Shown: positions 1 to 8,366, counted from the stretch's first letter. The stretch is DNA of 64,000 bases from Pelagibaculum spongiae (GCF_003097315.1 NZ_QDDL01000003.1:186001-250000); one strand, 5' to 3'. Program-made: numbers and translations. The notes: generated by a model not told the origin, from the letters alone.

Positions 1-1032
1 TACTCCGGGCGACATATCACATTTTTTTAACAAATCATTCCAGGCTTGTGCGTGAGACACACTGACCTTGCGAAACTGACTCACCAAACCGCCCTGCCCG
101 ACCAGACGATTTAGGTAATTTTGAAACTCCAAGCCCACTAGCAGTCGCTTATTTTTTAACATCTCCAACCAAAAACCCTCAAGCAATTCAGCCTGCCGAG
201 CCAACAACACCATTCGCGTTTGAATTTCCGGAATAAAATAACGATAAAGCAAACCTTGCATGCGCTTTACTTGCTTGCGGCGAAACGGGTTGTTACAGCT
301 CCCCATTGCAGAAAACGCTTCCACTCGCTCTTCAGCCAACTGCAGTTCTGCCGTTAATAATTTCAGCTCTCTCCAAAACTTACCGCCAGCGAAATTAGAC
401 AACGCTTGAAATGCGGGATAGACATTGTCGATATTCACCCGCTCAGGCGACCGCTGCGCCTGTAGCAAAATCTGCAAAGGGCGCGATAAAGAAATCACCA
501 CATCACCCTGCAAACCTGAAGCTGCATAGAGTCGGCCAACCTCAGGGCTCTCTAGCAAAATATTCCAAAAACGAACCGACCAACGCCCCCGCCGCAACCG
601 ATCAACTTGCTTGATCAAATCACCCGCCCGACCAGAATCGATGCATTGCTTAGTCAGCTGAAACAACTTCAGCTCTCGCTGCAATCGAGGCGGGCCATTT
701 TGTATTTTGCCCAAAGGCCCATTCGCTTCTGCCAGCAAAGACAAAATACCGCAACGATCCAACTCGATAGATTCCAGCAAGTTAAATGAGACTCGCACCT
801 CTTTAATTAATGCATCTGGTTTATTGGGCACAGCAAAAAAATCTGACCTAGGAAAGTCCAGTGGCTGCATATCAGTGACTCGCTCAAGTCGCTGCAAATA
901 CTCACGACTTGGTCGATCTGAGCCACTGCAACCTGCTAACAATCCAGACACTGAAATTAATAACAACACGATCAATCGAAGCACACCCAATGACAACGCA
1001 CTCGACAACCCAAAAAACAAACCACGGCCCAT
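1..1032 (-). CDS. DUF3080-like lipoprotein, 3' end outside window
   Basis: An open frame of 344 codons runs leftward off the window edge, so the stop is not seen. The N-terminus is a signal peptide of about 35 residues ending in the lipobox LLAGC, which predicts an outer- or inner-membrane lipoprotein. The mature part is helical and rich in Leu, Arg and Gln, with Cys residues in the body and a late W-x3-LLKKC segment. This resembles DUF3080 lipoproteins of gammaproteobacteria, which have no known function. The ATG at 1030-1032 was chosen. The n-region is rather long, so a GTG or TTG start about 13-15 codons downstream is possible. The family assignment is from memory of the pattern and not from a search. 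Confidence 0.75.
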   Translation of the reverse strand, partial: MGRGLFFGLSSALSLGVLRLIVLLLISVSGLLAGCSGSDRPSREYLQRLERVTDMQPLDFPRSDFFAVPNKPDALIKEVRVSFNLLESIELDRCGILSLLAEANGPLGKIQNGPPRLQRELKLFQLTKQCIDSGRAGDLIKQVDRLRRGRWSVRFWNILLESPEVGRLYAASGLQGDVVISLSRPLQILLQAQRSPERVNIDNVYPAFQALSNFAGGKFWRELKLLTAELQLAEERVEAFSAMGSCNNPFRRKQVKRMQGLLYRYFIPEIQTRMVLLARQAELLEGFWLEMLKNKRLLVGLEFQNYLNRLVGQGGLVSQFRKVSVSHAQAWNDLLKKCDMSPGV

Positions 1033-1370
1033 CTCAATCAACGCTTGCTTCCCTGCAACCACCCAGACACCTCCAAGCACTCACTTTCAAACAAAGATTT
1101 AATCACCAACTAAGAATCAGCCAGACAACCGAGCAAACCCTCAATCGCAAACATCAGCATGGGCTACAAGTCGCTTACAAACCAGCCGCGGCAACACATA
1201 CCAAAGACAGTAGCTGCAAAAGAAAACCACAAAAGAGAGTATCGAAGGGAACTAAACGAAACTGACGACAAAGAAAACAGTAGACGTTGATAGTCAACCA
1301 CCAGCCAAGTGGCAGATAAACAAGCCATAGCCGAACACACAACAAGGCTCGAACCACTTTATTTTGAGCA
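1033..1370. other. intergenic stretch, no supported gene
   Basis: This stretch separates the DUF3080-like gene from the tRNA terminator. Short frames exist on both strands, but none has a convincing ribosome site or protein-like composition. The promoter of the leftward lipoprotein gene should lie here; no clear -10/-35 pair was picked out. Confidence 0.4.
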
Positions 1371-1400
1371 AAAAAAAGCCAACTCAATGAGTTGGCTTTC
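1371..1400 (-). terminator. intrinsic terminator of the tRNA-Glu operon
   Basis: An 11-bp perfect stem (AAAGCCAACTC / GAGTTGGCTTT, 1375-1385 with 1389-1399) has a 3-nt loop. Read leftward it is followed by a run of U, as expected for the end of the tRNA transcript. It begins only 6 nt after the last tRNA. Confidence 0.9.
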
Positions 1401-1405
1401 TTAAT

Positions 1406-1481
1406 TGGTATCCCCAAGGGGAGTCGAACCCCTGTTACCGCCGTGAAAGGGCGGTGTCCTAGGCCTCTAGACGATGGGGAC
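1406..1481 (-). tRNA. tRNA-Glu(UUC), copy 5 in transcription order
   Basis: The 76-nt gene has an encoded CCA. The anticodon stem GCCGC/GCGGC-like arms enclose the loop CTTTCAC with anticodon TTC. It carries the GTCCCC acceptor and the GGTTCGA T-loop. All five copies are identical in sequence. The copy is last before the terminator. Confidence 0.97.
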
Positions 1482-1531
1482 CTTGAACTTTTTACTGCGT
1501 TGCATCGAATGTTCAGTCAATGCCACTGAAT

Positions 1532-1607
1532 TGGTATCCCCAAGGGGAGTCGAACCCCTGTTACCGCCGTGAAAGGGCGGTGTCCTAGGCCTCTAGACGA
1601 TGGGGAC
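1532..1607 (-). tRNA. tRNA-Glu(UUC), copy 4
   Basis: Identical 76-nt tRNA-Glu with anticodon TTC and encoded CCA. The 50-nt spacer that follows it (1482-1531) is identical to the spacer at 1744-1793, which shows recent duplication of a tRNA-plus-spacer unit. Confidence 0.97.
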
Positions 1608-1667
1608 CTTGAACTTTTTACTTAAACTTCTTACATCGAATCGAATTATTAATCGATTCAACTAAAT

Positions 1668-1743
1668 TGGTATCCCCAAGGGGAGTCGAACCCCTGTTAC
1701 CGCCGTGAAAGGGCGGTGTCCTAGGCCTCTAGACGATGGGGAC
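1668..1743 (-). tRNA. tRNA-Glu(UUC), copy 3
   Basis: Identical 76-nt tRNA-Glu with anticodon TTC and encoded CCA. The spacer after it (1608-1667) is 60 nt and shares only its first bases with the 50-nt spacers. Confidence 0.97.
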
Positions 1744-1793
1744 CTTGAACTTTTTACTGCGTTGCATCGAATGTTCAGTCAATGCCACTGAAT

Positions 1794-1869
1794 TGGTATC
1801 CCCAAGGGGAGTCGAACCCCTGTTACCGCCGTGAAAGGGCGGTGTCCTAGGCCTCTAGACGATGGGGAC
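1794..1869 (-). tRNA. tRNA-Glu(UUC), copy 2
   Basis: Identical 76-nt tRNA-Glu with anticodon TTC and encoded CCA. It is followed by the 50-nt spacer that recurs unchanged at 1482-1531. Confidence 0.97.
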
Positions 1870-1930
1870 CTTGAACTTGCTTTGCTACACCAATTTCACG
1901 CCAAGCGATTGAAATCAATGCCTTTAAATT

Positions 1931-2006
1931 TGGTATCCCCAAGGGGAGTCGAACCCCTGTTACCGCCGTGAAAGGGCGGTGTCCTAGGCCTCTAGACGAT
2001 GGGGAC
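1931..2006 (-). tRNA. tRNA-Glu(UUC), copy 1, promoter-proximal
   Basis: Identical 76-nt tRNA-Glu with anticodon TTC and encoded CCA. It lies about 40 nt downstream of the only strong promoter of the array and is followed by a distinct 61-nt spacer. Confidence 0.97.
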
Positions 2007-2045
2007 CTAGTACTTGCTTCGGCTGAGCCGCAACAAGTGGGGCGC

Positions 2046-2074
2046 ATACTATGGATCGAGCCCTTTATTGTCAA
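2046..2074 (-). promoter_or_regulatory. sigma-70 promoter of the tRNA-Glu operon
   Basis: A perfect -35 TTGACA (2069-2074, read leftward), a 17-bp spacer and -10 TAGTAT (2046-2051) lie just ahead of the first tRNA. The -10 is followed by a GC-rich discriminator (GCGCCCC), typical of stable-RNA promoters under stringent control. Confidence 0.9.
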
Positions 2075-2211
2075 GCATTCAATCATCATCTCATGACTGT
2101 TGTCCTTTGCCCTGCTCGGGTCAAAAACTGGAAAAATCCTTTCTGTATGATTGTTTCTTCTTATGCCAGTTTCCTGGCAGAGTTTTTCATGTTTTCCCCC
2201 GGGAGTTGTTA

Positions 2212-3438
2212 GTGAATAAAGCAGTTACGCTATCCCCGTGCTCATCATTTGAAAAAATCGAGTACCAAGCCTTCACCAATAAGCACTTACATAAAATTGA
2301 AGCGCTCAACCTATTACCTGCCGCGCTAAAATTTAATATTGATGTGGTCTCACGGGTATTCCCTTTTCGTACCAACCCCCACGTAATTGATAACTTGATT
2401 GATTGGGAAGATGCAGAAAACGATCCAATGTTCCGCCTGACCTTTCCTCAAAAAGGCATGCTGGACGACGCATCATTTGATCGCATTGCCAATTTAATTA
2501 AGCAAAACGCCAGCGAACAAGAAATTCATCAAGTCGCCATGGAAGTTCGTGCCAGCTTGAATCCGCATCCTGCCGGGCAAATGCAAATGAATGTGCCGAG
2601 CTACAACGGCCATAGCCTGCCGGGCAGCCAGCACAAATACACCCAAACCGTGTTGTTCTTCCCAAGCCAGGGCCAGGTTTGCCACGCCTACTGCACCTTT
2701 TGCTTTCGCTGGGCACAGTTTGTCGGCGACAAAGAGTTAAAGTTTTCTTCCACCGATTCCGAGGCGTTATTCGGTTATCTGGAAAGCCATAAAGAAGTGA
2801 CAGACCTGTTAATTACCGGCGGTAACTCATTGGTAATGAACGCCGATCATCTGGAGCGTTATCTGGAAGGCTTATATAGAGAAGAGCTTTCTCATATCCA
2901 GACAGTTCGCTTCGGTACCAAAACCCTCACCTTCTGGCCACAGCGCTTTGTGACCGATGACGACAGCGATCGCATTCTCGCCGCCATGGAACGATTGGTT
3001 AAAGCCGGTAAACATGTCGCGGTAATGGCGCACTTTAACCATTGGCGAGAGCTGGAATCGCCGACCACCAAAGAAGCCATTCGCCGCATTCGCGCCACCG
3101 GCGCTCAGATTCGCGCCCAAAGCCCACTGCTTTCCCATATAAATGATGATGCAGCCACTTGGTCAAAAATGTGGAACAAGCAAATTCAACTCGGCATCAT
3201 TCCTTATTACATGTTTGTCGCCCGTGATACCGGTGCCAGCCGTTATTTCGAATTGCCACTGGCGCGCGCTTGGGAAATTTACCAAAAAGCCATGGGTTCG
3301 GTTTCCGGGTTAGCCAGAACTGCCCGCGGCCCATCGATGAGTGGCGGCCCGGGCAAAGTTGAAATTTCTGGTGTATCAGAAATTCAAGGCGAGAAAGTTT
3401 TCGTACTGCGCTTTATTCAAGCCAGAAATGATGACTAG
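2212..3438 (+). CDS. KamA-family radical SAM protein (lysine 2,3-aminomutase-like), cut by in-frame TAG
   Basis: This is a radical SAM protein of the lysine 2,3-aminomutase (KamA) family, which uses a 4Fe-4S cluster, SAM and usually PLP for a 1,2-amino shift. The cluster motif C-x3-C-x2-C is Cys157, Cys161 and Cys164 (CHAYCTFCFR). The GTG start at 2212 has a GGGAG ribosome site 6-7 nt upstream. An in-frame start at 2014 would run through the tRNA promoter and is rejected. The frame stops at TAG 3436-3438 after residue 408, inside what looks like the conserved C-terminal part. Coding of the same protein continues in the same frame to TAA at 3607-3609. The visible product therefore lacks about 56 residues. 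The precise substrate is unknown. Confidence 0.85.
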   Translation: MNKAVTLSPCSSFEKIEYQAFTNKHLHKIEALNLLPAALKFNIDVVSRVFPFRTNPHVIDNLIDWEDAENDPMFRLTFPQKGMLDDASFDRIANLIKQNASEQEIHQVAMEVRASLNPHPAGQMQMNVPSYNGHSLPGSQHKYTQTVLFFPSQGQVCHAYCTFCFRWAQFVGDKELKFSSTDSEALFGYLESHKEVTDLLITGGNSLVMNADHLERYLEGLYREELSHIQTVRFGTKTLTFWPQRFVTDDDSDRILAAMERLVKAGKHVAVMAHFNHWRELESPTTKEAIRRIRATGAQIRAQSPLLSHINDDAATWSKMWNKQIQLGIIPYYMFVARDTGASRYFELPLARAWEIYQKAMGSVSGLARTARGPSMSGGPGKVEISGVSEIQGEKVFVLRFIQARNDD

Positions 3439-3609
3439 CTACAACGACCATTCTTTGCCAAGTATGATGAAAAAGCCTCATGGCTCGATCAACTCACCCC
3501 GGCATTTGGCGAAAAAGAATTCTTCTTTGAAGCAGAATATAAAGAAATGCAACGTCAGGCGGGTATTGAATTAAATGAACCTGCGGTAGAAATAATAGAA
3601 ATTGAGTAA
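3439..3609 (+). pseudogene. displaced C-terminus of the KamA-family gene, after the amber codon
   Basis: The frame continues without a shift after TAG 3436-3438 for 56 codons and ends in TAA. It reads LQRPFFAKYDEKASWLDQLT and then PAFGEKEFFFEAEY, which is conserved-looking protein and matches my memory of KamA-family C-termini. In those, a Trp usually stands near the position of the stop (pattern N-P-D-W). A single TGG to TAG change would explain it. Either the gene is a recent nonsense pseudogene, or the base is a sequence error, or the stop is read through. Confidence 0.8.
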
Positions 3610-3749
3610 TCAATTAATTTCTTTTGGTGGTAATCCTAGGATTCAGGATTACCACCTCTCAAAAAAACATAAAAACCTTTAAAACCTTTAAAACCCGTAC
3701 CATTTATCTTAACACTGTCAAAAACACAAAAAACCAACAGGTACTCTTA

Positions 3750-4430
3750 ATGTGGTTGAATGATCAGCAAACAAGCGATTCTGCAATAGATGCATATCGA
3801 GCGTCTTTATTAAGCGCTTGCCCCAACCATGTCGTGATTGATAACTTGTTTAATGCAGACAGGCTCGATGACGTAATACAGGTTTTACAGCAGCCAGATA
3901 ACTGGAAAACTCAACAGCACACTTATGCTGCCTTATACGTCGACAATGCCGAGTGGCAAAAAGCCAGCAGCGAGCAGCGCTTCGTCCAGCGAGATGTTTG
4001 GCAACGGCAAGAAAATGAATCGAGTGCAGCGCAAGATCTGTTGTCATTTTTGCGTGGCAACCAGTTTATGTCGCTACTATCGCGTATTTTCAATGTGCAA
4101 CTAACCGATATAAACGTCTCCGATCCTGAAATCAATACCAATTATTTTCGATTAGGCGCCGCCGATTTTGTTGCGCAACATGCCGACGACTCACCGGGAA
4201 GAGAAGTCTGCATGTTGTTGTATTTAAATAAATCGTGGCAAAATAATGCAGGGGGAGAATTGACTTTTTTAGGGCAAGATGACAAGCAAATAAGCGTTGC
4301 TCCCTTATATAATTGCTGCGTACTTTTTGATCGATTTTCAAAAGGTTCTGAGCATTGGGTAGAAAGATTGAATGCTGAATATGCAGGTTTATATCGCTAT
4401 AACGTGGTGAGCTGGTATTGGTCTGAGTAA
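3750..4430 (+). CDS. 2OG-Fe(II) oxygenase, prolyl-hydroxylase-like
   Basis: The 226-residue protein has the facial triad of the 2-oxoglutarate/Fe(II) dioxygenase fold. His144 and Asp146 lie in QHADDSPGR, His202 in SEHWVERL, and the 2OG-binding Arg216 in GLYRYNVVSW. It resembles the PF13640 group, which hydroxylates proteins or small molecules; the substrate cannot be told. The frame extends upstream to 3624, but that part is low-complexity. The ATG at 3750 starts a protein-like N-terminus, so it was chosen although its ribosome site (CAGGT) is weak. It is followed by a strong terminator and is probably monocistronic. Confidence 0.8.
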   Translation: MWLNDQQTSDSAIDAYRASLLSACPNHVVIDNLFNADRLDDVIQVLQQPDNWKTQQHTYAALYVDNAEWQKASSEQRFVQRDVWQRQENESSAAQDLLSFLRGNQFMSLLSRIFNVQLTDINVSDPEINTNYFRLGAADFVAQHADDSPGREVCMLLYLNKSWQNNAGGELTFLGQDDKQISVAPLYNCCVLFDRFSKGSEHWVERLNAEYAGLYRYNVVSWYWSE

Positions 4431-4510
4431 CTTCCTTCTTCTACGAATACTTGCACAAAAATTAACTCTAAAAAACAAAAAGATCTTTAACATCATTTTA
4501 AATTAACTAG

Positions 4511-4543
4511 AACTCTCGAATGCGAACCATTCGAGAGTTTTTC
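4511..4543 (+). terminator. intrinsic terminator after the oxygenase gene
   Basis: A 12-bp perfect stem (AACTCTCGAATG / CATTCGAGAGTT) with a 5-nt loop is followed by TTTTTC. It lies 80 nt after the oxygenase stop. Confidence 0.9.
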
Positions 4544-4750
4544 ATTAATCTCATAAAATGAAATTTTAAAAGATAACAATGATACACATTTAAATGCCGA
4601 GATTTTGTGACTATCGCTCTCATATAACGCTACAGAGGTCAATAAATACCGTCGGCCTTATTTTTTTTGACCTAGTGCTTTTGGTATTTTAAATATCTAT
4701 CTTGATTTTTTCGAATGCGCCATGCATTTGCACTCAAGATAAGATAGCCA

Positions 4751-5479
4751 ATGCCAAATGTCGAACAAAGAATTTATATTCCAGTAGATGATCTGACTTC
4801 TGATGTCGGCGCCAGTAACTTAAGAAAATCTCTTCAAGGCGACCCATCAACACTCCCTCCAGGCAGTCAATTAATACCTATTATTTCCGAAACCCACGGA
4901 GAAACCGATGCCTTATACTTCAAACCTGATAGTGATCTGGTGGAATTATATATTGTCGGCCATGGAAGAATGGGCAAACGATTAGGTAGCGCAGAAGAAA
5001 ATTATGGTGCAAAAGCACTGGTTAATCGGATGATGAATGAAGGCTTATGTTCACTGCTCGGACGCAAGTTTTGTATTTATTTATACACTTGCTCTTCTGG
5101 CGTTCATATTCCTCGCTTTTCTCTTGGTTATTCCCATGCCGATATTATTAAAATTGGCACTCGTTCTCCTTATGCTGAACGCGTAGCACAAGCACTTTAC
5201 AAAAAAGGCTTTCATGACGGAATGGTAGTTGGCTATGGCGGCTTTTATAACGCCAAAACAGCTCAATATGACGATCATGTTTTTATGGACAAACGCAAAC
5301 AAGAACAAGCGGCTCACTCAGATGCTATCGACGTCAGCGTTCCCTACCGAATTACCAAGCAAGGCGTTGAGCCTATGACTTCAGACCATTATGAAAATAA
5401 AATATCTTGGTTCGAGCGGGCCTTCTTCACCAAGAAAACCCATCGTTTTCATGCACCACGCCGCAAGCGCGCAGCATAG
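4751..5479 (+). CDS. putative clan CD (C80/caspase-like) cysteine peptidase
   Basis: The 242-residue protein has no signal peptide. Two blocks have the layout of clan CD peptidases: a hydrophobic strand ending in His-Gly (LYIVGHGRMG, His71) and a hydrophobic strand ending in Cys (CIYLYTCSSG, Cys114). The VGHGR sequence and the spacing of about 43 residues recall the C80 cysteine protease domain of MARTX and TcdA/B toxins. There that domain is activated by inositol hexakisphosphate and cuts the toxin itself. Here it would be a stand-alone domain with a basic C-terminal tail (HAPRRKRAA). The gene is single, between two hairpins, and has a poor ribosome site. The role as an effector or toxin is inference. 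An inactive or unrelated fold is possible. Confidence 0.55.
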   Translation: MPNVEQRIYIPVDDLTSDVGASNLRKSLQGDPSTLPPGSQLIPIISETHGETDALYFKPDSDLVELYIVGHGRMGKRLGSAEENYGAKALVNRMMNEGLCSLLGRKFCIYLYTCSSGVHIPRFSLGYSHADIIKIGTRSPYAERVAQALYKKGFHDGMVVGYGGFYNAKTAQYDDHVFMDKRKQEQAAHSDAIDVSVPYRITKQGVEPMTSDHYENKISWFERAFFTKKTHRFHAPRRKRAA

Positions 5480-5498
5480 GAGCAAATCATTTTCGCAT

Positions 5499-5534
5499 TG
5501 AGTAGACTGGTTAATTATCAGACCAGTCTACTCA
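5499..5534 (+). terminator. hairpin after the peptidase-like gene
   Basis: A 13-bp perfect inverted repeat (TGAGTAGACTGGT / ACCAGTCTACTCA) with a 10-nt loop lies 20 nt after the stop. No clear T-run follows, so it may stabilise the mRNA end rather than terminate. Confidence 0.6.
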
Positions 5535-5573
5535 TAAGGTACGTTTTGGCTTGGTGCGGTCATATCTTTGGAT

Positions 5574-5621
5574 GGTAGAGGTTTCATTCGGTAGAGGTTT
5601 CATTCGGTAGAGGTTTCATTC
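5574..5621. repeat. 16-bp tandem repeat, three copies
   Basis: The unit GGTAGAGGTTTCATTC occurs three times head to tail without mismatch at 5574-5589, 5590-5605 and 5606-5621. It lies in non-coding DNA between a hairpin and the frameshifted small gene. Confidence 0.9.
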
Positions 5622-5670
5622 TTTCAATAAATTTATGCTTGGCATTTATTATTCGTGAACTTGTTAGGCA

Positions 5671-5998
5671 CTACTTTGTAAACTCACCTTTTAACAACTT
5701 ACCATCAGCTAGATCAATTGCGCATGTAAAGCCTGCAAAATTATTAACAACAACCTGATTACCGTTTAAAATTAGTATAAGCATCTGTACTCTGAGTTGT
5801 AGGGTTTTCTGCCATCCATAAAACAGAGCCATCTTGGTTCACACAGTGGAAATTTCGTGCCACAGAATTTTTGTCAAATTCCATGTAGTCAAAAATAATT
5901 AAAATGCCCTGCTTGATTTCCTTGGCTTCCAATATTGAGTATGGCAACTCAACAGTGCCTCCATTTATCTCGATTCTATTTTTATTAATCTGAATCAT
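5671..5998 (-). pseudogene. small conserved-type hypothetical gene with a frameshift
   Basis: From the ATG at 5996-5998 (ribosome site AGGT 7 nt upstream) the frame reads MIQINKNRIEINGGTVELPY and on to a TAA at 5759-5761. Just downstream, one base out of frame, an uninterrupted protein continues with GNQVVVNNFAGFTCAIDLAD to TAG 5671-5673. The two parts together make a plausible single domain of about 108 residues. The shift falls at the TTTTAAA tract 5765-5771 and needs a +1 shift, so a lost or gained base is likely. I do not know a function for the family. Cell location looks cytoplasmic. Confidence 0.7.
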
Positions 5999-6749
5999 CG
6001 AGTACACCTAACTTAAACCCAACAGAACACAGGCCCGTATAGGGTTATATCTATCACAAAAGTGAATATGAGTTTAAAGCTCACCAACCCACTACCCTAG
6101 CGGATTTTCAGCACCTTTTCCGTTGGAAATCGACACTATAGCGCGCAGTCAGGTATGTCAATTGACGTTTATGTCATCAAAATGCCAGCTATGTTCGAAG
6201 AGAAGATACGCAAAGGTAATTCTTTGAAATTAGCAACTCGCTTAAACATCTACCACCCCTGGCTTTCGGCTTTGGCATCCTGCGCCACTCTAATGCGTGC
6301 ACTCATGCACTTTCTGTCCGGAATGACTTGGCTCGGAAGATGCCACTGCAACCGCGTGCACACAAAAATACCGAAGATTGTAAACCGGCTTTCAGCTCGT
6401 CAGCTTCAGTATGCAGATAGCGCAGCGCTTACTAGCAACGCGGCCTAACAAACCAACGACCGTTTTCAAGCAGCGCACTGGCCTTACTTCTCTGCCAGCT
6501 CAACCTTTTGTTAAAAAAATACTCCTATTCGGAATATTTTTATTCAAACCATAACCAATTGATTCGATTGGCCACTGAGATCCATTCACTAGGGACAGTA
6601 AATTATTCCGGACGCACATAACTTGCCGTGAAACCTCCCTGTCACTAGGTTCTCGCCATTCCCTAGCGAGAATGACGAGAAGCTCACAAATGGCCACATC
6701 ATATTTTGCTGTATGGTTAGAAAAAAGCACCTTATTTTGCTTCAACCCA
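5999..6749. other. repeat-rich intergenic region before gltX
   Basis: No convincing gene is present. The part around 6262-6330 resembles sequences at 16560-16612 and 35100-35150 (shared pieces such as TTTGGCATCCTGCG and CACTCTA). The part at 6655-6680 contains a palindrome-like TCATTCTCGCTAGGGAATGG on the minus strand, as in common REP-type repeats. Open frames at 6155-6448 (+) and 6500-6754 (-) are made of these repeats and are not called genes. Confidence 0.5.
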
Positions 6750-6778
6750 TTCATTGTCTAGCCCCTGTCTCGTATAAT
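6750..6778 (+). promoter_or_regulatory. probable gltX promoter
   Basis: A perfect -10 TATAAT (6773-6778) lies 33 nt ahead of the gltX start. The best -35 at 17-bp spacing, TTCATT (6750-6755), is weak. Confidence 0.6.
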
Positions 6779-6810
6779 CGCCGCTTTATATTTCTCGGAG
6801 TCTCACGCTG

Positions 6811-8298
6811 ATGTGTGTGCGTACTCGAGTCGCCCCTTCTCCAACCGGCGACCCCCATGTAGGAACAGCTTTCATTGCGCTGTTCAATCTTTGCTTTGCC
6901 CGTCAACACAAGGGTGAATTCATCCTGCGTGTTGAAGATACCGACCAGGCACGCAGCACCCCTGAATCTGAAAAAATGATCATGGATTCATTGCGTTGGT
7001 TAGGCCTGGATTGGAGCGAAGGCCCAGATAAAGGCGGCGAATACGGCCCTTATCGCCAAAGCGAACGCCGCGATATTTACGACACGCATATCAAGCAGTT
7101 GCTCGATGATGACCATGCATTTCATTGCTTTTGCTCCAACGAGCGATTGGATGAAATTCGTAGTCACCAGCAAGAGAACAAACTGGCTCAGGGTTATGAC
7201 GGTCACTGCATGGGTCTTTCTAAGGAAGAAGTTGCAGCCAAGCTTGAAGCGGGTGAACCGCATGTGGTTCGTATGAAAGTACCACGCGAAGGCACTTGTA
7301 CCTTCAGTGACATGCTGCGTGGCGAGATTGATATCGACTGGCAACAGGTTGATATGCAGATCCTGATGAAGGGTGACGGCATGCCAACTTACCACTTGGC
7401 TAACGTGGTTGATGATCATCTGATGAAGATCACCCATGTTATTCGTGGCGAAGAGTGGATTAGCTCTGCTCCAAAGCACCAGCTTTTATATAAGTATTTT
7501 GGTTGGGATATGCCGGAGCTGTGCCATTTGCCATTGCTGCGCAACCCAGATAAAAGCAAGCTTTCTAAGCGTAAAAATCCAACCAGCATTAGTTATTACG
7601 AGCGGATGGGCTTTTTACCAGAAGCGCTGGTTAACTACCTTGGCCGTATGGGCTGGTCAATGCCAGACGAGCGTGAAAAGTTCACTCTGGATGAAATGGT
7701 TGAGCACTTTGATATCTCTCGAGTATCTCTGGGCGGACCAATTTTCGATCAGGAAAAACTCAGCTGGTTAAACGGCACCTGGATTCGTGAAGACCTGAGC
7801 ACCGAACAGTTTGCTGAGCGACTGAAAAACTGGGCACTCAATAGCGATTACCTGATGCAATTTGCTGAAATGGCACAAGGCCGGGTGGATCGTTTATCTG
7901 ATGTTGCGCCTATCTCCAGCTTCATGCTTTCGGGCATGCTGGAGGTTAGCGAAGCTGATTTTGAACACAAAAAACTTGAAAAAGATGACGTTCGCAAACT
8001 GCTGCAATTTATTGTGTGGAAGTTAGAAGCACAGCGCGATTGGTGCAAAGACAGCATCTTTAATGATGTGAAAACGTTATCTAAGCAAATGGGACACAAA
8101 ATGGGCGACTTTATGTTCCCAATTTTTGTCGCGATTGCTGGCACGCCAAATTCTTGGTCTGTGATGGATTCAATGGCGATTCTCGGCCCAGATATGAGCC
8201 GTGCTCGCTTACGCCACGCATTAAATGTGTTAGGCGGGCCATCCAAGAAAGAAGGCAAGCGTTGGGAAAAAGAATTTAAAGTGCTTGGCGCAGAATAA
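6811..8298 (+). CDS. gltX: glutamate--tRNA ligase
   Basis: GltX charges tRNA-Glu with glutamate in the cytoplasm. The 495-residue protein is full length. The class I signatures are clear: the HIGH variant HVGT (residues 16-19, after APSPTGDP) and KLSKRK near residue 250. A Cys-x-Cys...Tyr-x-x-x-Cys cluster (HCFCS near residue 110, YDGHC about 25 residues later) matches the zinc-binding site of bacterial GluRS. The ATG has a GGAG ribosome site about 10 nt upstream and a consensus -10 nearby. It is followed by its own terminator, so it is monocistronic. Its substrate tRNA genes lie 5 kb to the left. Confidence 0.97.
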   Translation: MCVRTRVAPSPTGDPHVGTAFIALFNLCFARQHKGEFILRVEDTDQARSTPESEKMIMDSLRWLGLDWSEGPDKGGEYGPYRQSERRDIYDTHIKQLLDDDHAFHCFCSNERLDEIRSHQQENKLAQGYDGHCMGLSKEEVAAKLEAGEPHVVRMKVPREGTCTFSDMLRGEIDIDWQQVDMQILMKGDGMPTYHLANVVDDHLMKITHVIRGEEWISSAPKHQLLYKYFGWDMPELCHLPLLRNPDKSKLSKRKNPTSISYYERMGFLPEALVNYLGRMGWSMPDEREKFTLDEMVEHFDISRVSLGGPIFDQEKLSWLNGTWIREDLSTEQFAERLKNWALNSDYLMQFAEMAQGRVDRLSDVAPISSFMLSGMLEVSEADFEHKKLEKDDVRKLLQFIVWKLEAQRDWCKDSIFNDVKTLSKQMGHKMGDFMFPIFVAIAGTPNSWSVMDSMAILGPDMSRARLRHALNVLGGPSKKEGKRWEKEFKVLGAE

Positions 8299-8330
8299 TT
8301 TTCTGCCTGCCTAAAGTTTGAAATATAAAA

Positions 8331-8366
8331 AACCTCGTTAGCAAAATAGCTAGCGAGGTTTTTTTA
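8331..8366 (+). terminator. intrinsic terminator of gltX
   Basis: A 12-bp stem (AACCTCGTTAGC / GCTAGCGAGGTT, one wobble) with a 6-nt loop is followed by seven T. Confidence 0.93.

Noticed and set aside
1175..1417. Leftward 80-codon frame across the tRNA terminator
   Set aside because: It runs through the terminator hairpin, has no ribosome site and has poor composition.
2014..2211. Upstream extension of the KamA-family gene
   Set aside because: It overlaps the tRNA promoter, is rich in Ser and Cys, and lacks a ribosome site; GTG 2212 has one.
2212..3609. Pyrrolysine or genome-wide amber recoding
   Set aside because: TAG ends other intact genes in the window, for example the M23 peptidase gene, and no pyl genes are seen.
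5759..5775. Programmed -1 frameshift at TTTAAAC
   Set aside because: The heptamer is present, but the shift needed to join the two frames is +1, in the wrong direction and register.
5655..6450. attC-like core sites (GCCTAAC) around the frameshifted small gene
   Set aside because: Single matches occur at 5659-5668 (minus strand) and 6441-6447, but no matching GTTRRRY partner lies at a usual distance.
6155..6754. Two frames (97 and 84 codons) before gltX
   Set aside because: They consist of dispersed-repeat sequence and REP-like palindromes, with no translation signals.
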